Assembly (NCBI GenBank): GCA_947650365.1
Contig: OX393550.1
Span: 99,287,924 to 99,351,923 of the forward strand
Origin: Chamaelirium japonicum
Taxonomy: Eukaryota; Streptophyta; Magnoliopsida; Liliales; Melanthiaceae
Direction of reading: 5' to 3'
Length of the DNA: 64,000 nt
Shown here: positions 22,393 to 33,300 of the stretch, in pieces
Numbering within the stretch: the first letter of the stretch is position 1
Layout: each line of letters begins with the position of its first letter
Notes under the pieces: generated by a model
Seen by the model: only the letters and a program-made list of their open reading frames with translations
Database searches by the model: none
Told to the model about the DNA's origin: nothing
Made by a program: the position numbers and the translations under genes

Positions 22393-23181
22393 GGGGTTTT
22401 TTTCAAAATATTATTAAAAAAATTAATATTTAACAAACAACGGTTGATCAAAACTATTTACCAAGTTAGCGCTCTGACAGCCACGCGACATGTCAGAGCA
22501 GTAATATAACATCCGCCCTAAACACACAAGATATTGTCCGCTTTGCCTGTGCTCACATTAGAACTTCCTAGGGTGGTCACCCATCCTAGTACTACTCTCG
22601 TCTGAGCACACTTAATTACAGAGTTCTTACGAAATCAGTAGCGGCGCACGATTTTAAAACGCGTCTTCTATATTTGGGAAGGGAAATTATATAAGTAGCT
22701 CATGATCTCCTTCTCTCCAGGCGATGTGGGGCTAACTCGTGGCCTTGTACATCTCACCTCACCTCATCCATCTTGACATCATAGCCTCAGGAGTCTTAGC
22801 TCTTGGCCTATTGGATCTTGGTCGTCACAAGTAAAGCGAGCGCATTTTTTTTTTTTTTCAAGTAGAACTTGGTATTTGGATTACTGGGTTTAAACTTGGA
22901 TACCGAGTTTAACCCACTCTTAGCCATTTTCTGGATACCAAGGTCCTATACTTGCCGTTTTCTCGTTGGCTTTTCGGGCAAACACAGTATCCAGAATACC
23001 GGGTTTAAACCTAGAAATCCAAATACCGAGTTCTACTTGTACCGAAAAAAAAAAAAATTGGGCTCGCTTTACGGCACTGACATGTCACGTGGCTGTCAGA
23101 GCGCTAGGTTGGTAAATAGTTTTGATCAACCGCTATTTAGTTAAATATTTATTTTTTAATAATATTTTGAAAAAAAACCCC
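22393..23181. mobile_element. Mutator-type fold-back MITE, copy B, interrupted by a solo LTR
   Basis: It is the same family as copy A, starting GGGGTTTTTTTCAAAAT and ending TTTTGAAAAAAAACCCC. Its 9-bp flanks are TATTTCCAT (22384-22392) and TATTTCCAA (23182-23190). The left flank overlaps copy A's right target duplication. A Cassandra solo LTR is inserted at 22505-22829, so the MITE is older than that insertion. Without the LTR it would be about 460 bp. Confidence 0.8.
22505..22829 (-). mobile_element. Cassandra-type TRIM solo LTR (fossil) with 5S-rRNA-like segment
   Basis: A 325-bp single LTR in minus orientation, flanked by the 5-bp duplication AGTAA (22500-22504 and 22830-22834). The minus strand begins TGTGACGACC and contains the Cassandra landmarks CCCACATCGCCTGG and GACGCGTTTTAAAATCGTG. 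A 5S rRNA-derived stretch with GAGAGTAGTACTAGGATGGG follows (plus-strand 22555-22650). Cassandra elements are known for 5S sequence with its polymerase III promoter in their LTRs. Only one LTR remains, as left by LTR-LTR recombination. Confidence 0.85.
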
Positions 23182-23190
23182 TATTTCCAA

Positions 23191-23909
23191 AGGTTTTGCT
23201 CGGACATTGTTTGTTTGATAGCTGAGAAAAATGGGAGGGAGAGGGAAGCGGTTTTCATAATCCAAACGACAGAAGAAAATTTGAAATGTACCAACGAAAT
23301 CAAATTTTCACTCAATTATGGATTTCCACAGTCTATTTCCCTGCGAAAGAATTACCCAGCCAGTGGGCCCGTCGCGCATCACAGCCGCATGCAGTCGTCT
23401 GGAGTACGATTAATTTCGGGCCGCCTACCATCGTACGGTTACGATGTATGCCGGTCTACCGACCGAGGCCGACCGACTGGAGAGGATCTGAACTTGAATC
23501 TTTCCCTTCTCCTCCTCAGTCGGGCCAAACCCTATCACCGCCCTCGCCTCGCCCACTGTTATTCTCGTCGTCGCCACCGTTACCACCTCCAGCACCATCC
23601 ACTCCGCCACCAATCCGCCTTGCCACAGCCGCAGAGGGCGGCGGTGGAGGTGCGAGGCAAGGAGCGGTCCCTCCAGCCCATCTCTCTTCTCCGCCACCAC
23701 CACTCGCTTCCCCACTGCGAGGGGCAGTGTTTGACGGCGATGCCCGCGGTGTGTGCATGACGGCGAAGTCAACGGTGACTATGCGGACGGTGTTCGATGG
23801 TGATCGGTGGCGACTTCGGCGACGGCTGATGCGATGCTAGGGTTTAGGGCTCCCGATTGACGTACGAGAAGGGGATTCGGGAGGTCGATTCAAAGTTTTT
23901 CTCCCTCTC
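23191..23909 (+). promoter_or_regulatory. Presumed promoter and 5' leader of GCP6
   Basis: The region between MITE copy B and the GCP6 start codon. I see no clear TATA box. From about 23340 to 23840 it is GC-richer and has CCTCGCC/CCGCC motifs on one strand, as in many plant 5' leaders. The motif GGTCGATTCAAA occurs on both sides of the start codon (23883 and 23914). The transcription start cannot be placed. Confidence 0.35.
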
Positions 23910-24329
23910 ATGGAGGTCGATTCAAATTTCTCCTCTCTGCTGCAAAATCTGAAGCTGGATGCCCCGTGGATTCCTCCAAAGACTTGGGAGTCCATCCCCT
24001 CTGAGAGCGGCACAGTTCGATCGGGCGGCACTGGTCACGAACCGCAAGATCCGACCTCCGATCTCTTCACCATCTCCGTGAGTCTTTTCTCGCTAAAATT
24101 TTTGCAACTCTTAATGAGCAAGGAATTAGGAGTAGGGCGCTCGTCCTACTCCTAATTAACGGTTACAATGGACGAGCGATAAAGCTTTTAGCATTTGATG
24201 ACTCTACAAGTTTTAGAATTTTCGGGTTTTTGGTGAGGATGATCACCTCACCCTAGACAACACACCCACCAAGTTTGGGTCATCAAAGTGGCCAATGGAC
24301 CAGCAAATTTGCTGGTCCAAGAAACCATT

Positions 24330-24369
<40 letters not shown>

Positions 24370-27300
24370 CTGTTATGTTGAGCTGTGAGCTACGGGTGGA
24401 GAAAATGAGCTGCCCTCATTTTGATCCCCTTAGGAGTTTTGGAATTTGATGAAATTTGGTGAGGGTGTTATCTAGGATAAGATGATCATCCTCACCAATT
24501 TTCATCAAATTCCAAACCTTCTAGGGTCATCAAATGGTAGAAGCATTATCTACCGTCCGCAGTCACCGTTAATTTTGCTTCTACCATTTGATGACCCTAG
24601 AGGTTTTGGAATTTGATGAAAATTGGTGAGGATGATCATCTTATCCTAGATAACACCCTCACCAAATTTCATCAAATTCCAAAACTTCTAGGTGGATCAA
24701 AATGAGGGCAGCTCATTTTCTCCAGTTGTAGCTCACAGCTCACTGTAACATTCCTCTATATATATATATATAAAGTTCATTATGGACTTTGTTATGAGTG
24801 AAATATCACTAGGAGGGTTTTTCTATTAATTTTAGTAGTTTTAGGGATTTTGTGAAAACATTTAGAATATAATGCTTTGGCATGCATTGTGTTTCAATTG
24901 GGAGAAAAAGAGGCAATCTGAGTTTTTCTCTTTTGTTGAGAAAGGTGGGTTTGCTGTCGATACTAAATATAACATTTTAGATCCTTCTTTTTGTAGGATC
25001 TTTTTTGTCTGACTTATAAAAACTATTCAAATACCTAAATACTATTCTCGAACCTTTTGCTTAGTTAATATTCTTGATCTGCCATTTCTCAAAGCACCCT
25101 ATAAATCCGAACCATTGGATCTCTACTCTGGCACCTTCTTTGAAAGTCTGAAATGATTATAATAGGTGATTGTTTTTAATAATGTAGCCCAAAGTAAGCT
25201 CTGTCTTATGAAAATTATTCAAATACCTAAATATTATACTTCAACCTTTTGCTTAATTAATACTCTTGATCTGCAGTCTTTCAAAGCACCCTATAAATCA
25301 TTAAATCCCAACCATCGGATCTCTACTCTGATGTCAACTTTGAAAGGCTGAAATTATTATAGTAGGTGATTGTTTGCAATAATGTAGCCCAAAGTAAGCT
25401 CTTACGCCTTTCATATGTGTTAACTGTTAATGTGTAGAATAGTGGAAGGTAGAAGTCGTTTGCCTTATTCATCCTGGGATGGCTAGGGTGGCTCACCGTG
25501 GCTGGATGCATTCTTGGCTGGAATTGACCGGATCTTCCCAGCATTTTTAAGTAGAACTGTAGAATCTAGAAGATAGGAAGAAGGAATATTACTCCTTGGG
25601 TTGGGTAATTATGGGGCTTAAGTAAGGAGAGGAATAGAATGACTACTTGAAGAGAGACTACCCACGATCTATTCTTGAAAGAATTAACAATCATTATATT
25701 GTGGGTTTTTTGTGATACTATGAATCATAGTTTACCAAAGGTGTATTTGAAAGAGAATGGATGGATATTTTGAACGTTACTATTTAAAATGGTTCAGAAC
25801 TTTGTGAGCTTTCTTTTTTGCTAGAAACAAAAACTGAATTTTGATGGAATCTCCTAGACATTGATGGGGTGGTGCGAAAGGGATATTGGTGGAGTTCTTT
25901 TTTCTTTCTAAACCTACCGATTTAAGACCTCCCATGAAGCACCAATTGTGGTTCTTCAAGAAGCTTTGAAGTGTGCCTTTTGCATTCCAAAAAGCAGTAG
26001 TGGAAGTGATCTGATGAAATTCTAACACCTGGGCTAAGAAGAAAGGGGAACAATGTTTGGTATCCTTTCTTGATAAATTTCAGATCTGTTGCTTGCAACG
26101 GTGGTATTCTTTTGTTGTTTTTGGAACCATGAATGAGATGGCACCGTGGCAGATACACATGTCATGGATGGTGTTCGGAGAGGGATGCCTCACATATGTT
26201 TTTTCTACCTTAATGTTAAGGCTTCATGTCGCACTGCTGTGCTATCTATTCTTATATGCATCATTACCTATTGAAAAATCTTAATTTGACACGTCTTGTA
26301 ACCTGCTTTCTGAATTGTTGCATCAGGTTCTGTATTTTTTATATAGTTGAATGATCATCTAACTGAATCAGAATTGAATCCAATAGTTTGGCTGTTTGAT
26401 ATTTAAAGTAAGAGAGCTGTAGGGTATCTTTATGTTCAATGGAAAAAACCAAAAATAGTCAACATGACCGGCTTTGATTTTGTCCAACCTACCAATTAGC
26501 AGATAAATAAGGCCTACTTTGCTTTTGCTGTGCTAGAAATGTTTTCTTCTTGTTGCTATTGTACCAATTATGTTTCTTCAAAAGCATGTTGCAAAACATC
26601 TCTTTAAATGTACAATGTTGTTCTTGTGCAGGAAGCAATTTTAGTGCGGTTGGTTTTAAATGCATTATATGGTGTTAAGTCTGCCCTTGTCGAAATTCAG
26701 AACCTCTCTATAGCATTTTGTTCAAGTCCAGCTGATAGATCATCTCATCATGTTCCTACTTTGTGGTGTCGGTCATCGAGCACTAGCGCTTTGGGAAAGA
26801 TGCTTAAATCCATTGGCCACTCAGGTCTTCTGTATTTCTTCCTCCATAACTTTGTGAATTATTATCTTTATGGAAATCTTAATGTAATTGGAGAAAGTGA
26901 TGATAAAGACAATGAAGGTGGAAATCAAAAGGATGTTACCTTTTCAGAAAATAATTTAATACCACCAGATGGGGAAGTTCACGATGAAAATGAAATGAGC
27001 ACAAAACCTCCTTATAGTCTGGTCAATCAGGCATTTTCTGTAGCAGTTGGGAAAGTTTTAGAAGGATACCTTTGTGCCTTGAATACTTTGTTGGCATCAG
27101 TAAAACTGAGGCATTCATTGAAGAGTCTTGATGCACATGAACACATTCTTGATGGAGCAGGCAGTCTCACAAGTGTTGTTCATGCTGAAATTACTGTCCT
27201 GGAGGTTTACTTGCATACCAAGGAATTGAGAACACACATTGAAACTCTTGGGAATATCTGCCTTCCCAAGATTGCAGATCTCGCCTCATCTGGAGAGGTT

Positions 27301-30300
27301 TTGACTGCTGATACTAACTTAGAGTTCCATAACTTCCCGAGAGGTGCAGATTTACTTACATATTTGTATGTTCAGCTCCGAGTAAGCCTAATAAAACTAT
27401 TTCCTCAGTTTATTTTTTCCATCACATTCCCCATTTATCTCAGTTATTGTTTTTACTTTTATGCTTATCTCAGTTATTATTTAGTTTCTTCATACAATAT
27501 TTCACAAGAACTGTAGGCTCTATTCTAATTTGCATGTGTCCACCATTAGAAGCTTCAATATGTTTTAGGCTTCCTCTTATCCATGGTTCAAAATTTTCCG
27601 AAATTTCTCAAAATATTTTCAATTTTGCAACCCTAGAAACGAAACGTGGGGTACAAAAATATTTCAAAATTTATCGAAATTTTTAAAATTTTCCAAAATT
27701 TTGAACCTTACCTCCTAAACTCTTAAAACCTAAACCCTAAATTTTAAACCCTCTGAGCAGATCGTTCGACTTCTCCAATATGATTTTTTTTCAAAACATT
27801 GTTTTGGGATGTGCAATCTACCATCTAGCACCAACCTGGGGAGATCAATTCAATGAAAAACACATTCAAATGTTTGTTCGATTAGATTGAAGTGTACATT
27901 TTTTAAAGTTTGAAATATGGTAAATCTTAGATTCCTTTCAATTAATTCGTTTCTAATTGTTTAATTAATATAATGTATAAGAACATCAAATCGATCAAGA
28001 TTCAATATTTTATATTCTTACTATGGATTTGGGGATAAATAACTGAATTCATCAAATTTACCTTTGAAATTTTGGAGGTTCTTGAAAAAAAAAAAATCTT
28101 AATATTTGATAAAATCACTCGAACTTTGAATATGTTGTAGATCTTAGACCGTTATGTATCTGTACAATATGCATAGAAATATATACTACATTGACCTCCT
28201 AACCTCTTGATAGTGTAGAAATATGACTTAAGCATTCCATAATGTATCTATACTTGATTTATGATTGTCAAGAATTTCGTTAAAAGAGTCAATCATCTTA
28301 TTGGTATTTTTATCGTTTCTATAAAACTGCGATATTTCCATACTGTCGAAATATTTCCACGCAATATTTTCATATTTTGCTGTATGGAAATATTAATCGA
28401 AATCAAAATTTGGAACCTTGCTCTTACCATTTATATTGTCCACAATATTATCAGTAAATATTAATATCTTTAAATTAAAGTTAATTTATTAAATTACCGT
28501 ATATTGATGTAACCTAGGGTTAACTACCTTACAACAAATGTCTAGTCCATTCCAAGACTCTGTATCTTGGGCATATATGAAAGGGTTCATTCAAAAGAGT
28601 GTGAACTGATTTCTAAATCTGCACACAACAGGTTTACTATTTTAATTAAGAGGCAGAGAATTAAGATCATAAACGGTCGAGAAATATTTGGATCCCATTT
28701 GCAACCAAATCAATGTATATGATATCTACTACGTTTTGCAGTATAACTTGATGAGATTTAACAATAAATCAGCAATAACAGTCTCGTGCTGCTGTTGACT
28801 TTTGTATGAAGGTTTGAGAAAACTTTTGCAAAAAAATAGTTGATTTCTTATCCAGATCAAGGATAACTAATTATATCAATAAAAGAGTTTAGGAGCTGGT
28901 GCAAAAATTAGGCAATAGAAAGTCCTGAAGCATGTCATAGTAAGTAATTCAGGAAAATCAGCATGATGGATGATGAACTTAAATAGCTTGCACTAAGAAC
29001 CAAATCTGTATGCACCCCAAGCAGAAATTCATAATCACAGAGAATGTTACTTGCATCGAATTGAATAAGCATTTGCAGCAAAGATAAACTGTTCACAACA
29101 AATATAAATCTTGAACAGCAGCTGATCGTCAAGGGACTACAGCTGCTGGTCAAGGGGGAGAGGGTAAGCTACCAATCGACTTTGTACATGAATACCGCAA
29201 TAGGCTTGCGTTGTGAAGCAAAGAATTCTTGGAGATATCACAAACCCTCTTTTTGAGTTCTTTTTCACGTGGAGAATAGTCCCACATCGGTAAAGGGGTG
29301 GTAGTTCCACGTCTTTATATATTGTTGCCACCTCCCTCTCATAACCGGTTTTGAGGGGACATGCGAATCGTAACATGGTATCAGAGCTACGCCCCATCCC
29401 ATCTCCCCTCCATGTAGCCCCGTCGCACCCTCTTTCTCCCTCCGATCGAGATCTTCGCCCTCCCTCCGATCAAGAGGTGCTCTGCGTGCGGGTGGGTGTC
29501 GAGAATAGTCCCACATCGGTAAAGGGGTGGGAGTTTCACGTCTTTATATATTGTTGCCCCCTCCCTCTCATCCCGTATGGTCACTTTTGTGCCTTCTCTT
29601 TCTAGCTGATCCTGTAGTGCCCCCCCTCCAACTTAACTGATGCTGATGTGGTGTTTTCATCGCAAATTATAATCCAGTCAGATTTATAGTTATTAATCTC
29701 ATCCGTTCAAACAAAAATACTGAAAACTTTATACGCTCCAATAAAGGATTAAAGGGTAAGGCCCAACTTGTTTGGGACGTCTTCCTTTGTGTCCCTTCTT
29801 CATCCTAAGATGAGTGATATCTGATTGAAGGATTTGTGATCACTAGATAAATGGTTTCATTAAATAAATACGTAGTCTTTCTTTTATTCTACTTAGATAG
29901 TTGGGGGTCCCATTCCTGCTTGCCTGATAGCAAAATTGGAATGGAGGTTGACCCCAATTGAAATGTGAATTGGCCTAAATTGACTGCAGGGCCCTCCTTT
30001 ACTTTCCCCAATCAAGTTTCGACATAGCTAGTCTCATCAATATTGCCGCACTGTGTTTGGGCTGCTAAGTACTTTTTAAGATTGGAATTTAGAATATGAA
30101 AATTGTGTCAAAATCTAATCTTTGAATGCTGCGAACTTCTAGTGAGTAGTGGCACATCAGGAAGAACTTCCCCAATTTATTTAGTAAGAAATTATACGAA
30201 CTACAGATGGTTTATGATCAAATTTAAACGCTTGACAAATTATTAACGTCAAGTGCGAAATTCCTCTTATCTTCTTATATGGTGTTTCAAAATTTGGCAC

Positions 30301-33300
30301 TTTGAATATATTTGGCAGCTCATCATTTTCACATGGAAACTCTTTTCATGTCACATTTTCACCAATTGGAAAGGACAAGGTTCATAATATGTAAACTTGT
30401 TACTTTTTGAGGTTCTCGTTTTGTGCGAATAATGGTAAGTGTTCCTCATATTTTCTCAAAAGGAGCACCATTACTTTTTCTAAAGGTCCCGACTCCCAAA
30501 CTTTTCCTCATATTTTCAAAGTGCCAACTTCTAGTGGCACACCAGGAAGAACTTCCCCAATTCATTTAGTAAGAAATTATACGGACTCCAGATGGCTTAT
30601 GAACAGATTTAAGATGCTTGACAAATGATTCAGGTTCAGTGCGAAATTCCTCTTATCCTATATGGTGTTGCAAATTTTGGCACTTTGAATATATATGGCA
30701 GCTCATCATTTTCACATGTAAACTCGTTTCATGCCACATTTTCGCCAATTGGAAAGGACAAGGTTCATAATATGTAAACCTGTTGCTTTGTGAGGTCCTA
30801 GTTTTGTGCGAATAATGGTAAGTGTGCCTCATGTTTTCTCAAAAGGAGCACCATTACTTTTTCTAAAGGTCCCGACTCCCAAGCTTTTCCTCATATTTTC
30901 TAACCCCCCCCCTCCCACCGAAATCTAATTACTTTGATATTTGAGGCTGTCGTAACAACAGCCAGAACTGCCTGCCGTATGCATGTGAACCATGCTCATT
31001 CTCACTGATGGAGAGTGGAGCATCTTGGTCCCTATCTTAATGTACAGTGTATTGTGCAGTGCTTATGGTGAGTATGAGAATGGTTTGATGAGTGCCCTCC
31101 AACTGTATGGGAGGGGGATCCTACTTAAAGCAGGGTTTTGACCTGACCATCATTAATGCCTCTTGTCAGTGTTCACATGGAGCATAAGCTTGACACCTTC
31201 ATCTTGTTAATGATCTGGGTGATAGGATTCCTACATGGGCAACAAATCGTTCAAACTATCACTTTTCTTCCTTTCTTGCTTTCATACTTGTGCTTCTGAC
31301 TTTTTCTAATGCTTGTGCGCTACCTATTGCTGCCATTGATCTATCAAAATCAAGCTCCTATATTTTACTCCATTTTAAAGTGAAGTAATAATCATTTTTA
31401 AAGGTATATTTATTTAGCTTTTAGTATGATATATTATGACAAATTTTTTATTCAAAGGTTTCGTGGATTCTCTGACTTCTTATCATTTCTAGGATTACTG
31501 CTCCCTCTTCCACACCTGGAATCTGCTTTCAATCCCTTCATGGTTCGTGAAATCATCATTCAATTGCATTATTCCCGTGGATTGTAGTACTCATGGCTTA
31601 CTTCACTTTAAGAGCTTGACATTGATCATGACAGGAGAGACAAGGATGACAAAGAAGTTGTCCTGATACAATCTTTGAGAAGTATTGGTTCAGTTCTGTA
31701 ATTCTATTACAGGCCTTCCTGAAGTCAATTTTATAGACTGTTTCTTTAAGATTGTGAATTTGTGACCAATAGACATGTTATCTAGATGATATTTATATGT
31801 TAGAAGTTCAAAAAGTCACATTAATGGCAGATGCAAGAAGGAAGTCGAGAGGCAGAGTTTCGATAAATGAACATAATAAACATGCATATAGGAGGGTAAA
31901 AATAACCATTGTTTTGTTAGTTTGGAAGTATTCAAAGTATATTAGGTATCATGAAAGATGTTAATTCCATTTGGGAACTTCTGCATTCTGATGGGACATG
32001 AACTTTATGTTGAAGAATTGACGAGTAGTTAACTGTTTTCCTTTTATTAGTATTTGTACATGGGATAAATACAAAGGAGTTTAGATGCAATAGACCAATG
32101 AGTTATTCCTAGAATCGGTGAGTTATTCGTAGATTTCTTTATGTGAGATGAAATATTCTTCCTAAAGTTCCATTATTTAAGTGAAAACTTAATAGTACCA
32201 CATTTTAGTGCGACAAAAGTAATCATTCGAGATATCAATTTTCCATAACATTTTCTTGATATGCCATACTCATTTATAGTTAGAAGTTACAATCTATGCG
32301 GATCTTAGAAAAATCATGTAATTTGTTACGTATGATTAACTGAGATATTTATTTAAATCTAGGATGCCGATCCAATTCATCATGAACTTCTGAAATTTCT
32401 ATTTGTACGCTCCTGTGAGCCCTATTGTGGGTTCATCAAATCATGGGTTTACCGAGCAAGCACTGATGATCCTTATGAGGAGTTTTTCGTAGTATACTCA
32501 GATAATTCACCAGCTTCAAATTATACAGTTGGTTCTCTCGATGACTTCTCTTTAGCATCCATCAAGGTAGTTCCTGAATCTCAGACTGAGAGTTTATGTA
32601 TAGAAATATTCTTTTGCATGGGTCCACGTATATGCCAGCTTATGCTATGTAAAACCTGTAATGTTGTATGAATAGCTTTTGCTGCATGTGTCAGGGGTGA
32701 ATTTGTTTGTTTTCTTGTTTTTAACAATTTAGAAGTTTAAACCTCAGGAGCGAGTTTGCATGTCTGTTCCGTGTTTTCTGAAAGACTTTTGTCGTCCCCT
32801 TCTTCGAGCTGGACAGCAGCTTCAAGTTCTTGTGAAAATGATGAATTTGTGCAATTCTGCGGCCATTGGAGCTTATGTCCCATGCGGTTTGAGATATCTT
32901 GAAGATATTCTTCCTTTTCGGTCTGGCATGGCAAGTGACTCAGCATTTCTCCTAAACCCAATAACATTTAACAAAAAAGACATGGAAGCCTTGATTCAGA
33001 AGAGAGAAACTATGTACAGAGCCATGCTGGAAAAGCGTCAATTATTTTTCGCAAATTTGGATGTTAAGTTTCAGCAAAAGAATCACAACGTAAGAGCCAT
33101 TTGTTACTTCCCATTGACCTTTTCTATTCTTATGCTTGTGATGTAAATTCATTATTAGTTAAATTCTTAGATTACTTCTTTTTCTGGCTTTCTTTCTGTA
33201 CCATACCTATGTTTTATGGGGCATTTAGTGACTTCTTTAATCATTTCCTGTTCTCTATGATACTAGAACTTATTCAGAGAACTTATAATCATATTTCTGG

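Noticed and set aside
22555-22650. A genuine 5S rRNA gene
   Set aside because: Only part of 5S is similar, and it lies inside a Cassandra-type LTR with its own 5-bp duplication.
23122-23840. Reading frames of 180-210 codons upstream of GCP6
   Set aside because: They start inside a MITE, overlap in two frames, and carry no recognisable domain. The region is better read as a leader or promoter.
31440-31560. An extra GCP6 exon in intron 2
   Set aside because: Exon 2 (LYVQLR) joins exon 3 (DADPIHHELLKF) in phase and matches the family without extra residues. No good splice sites frame this segment.
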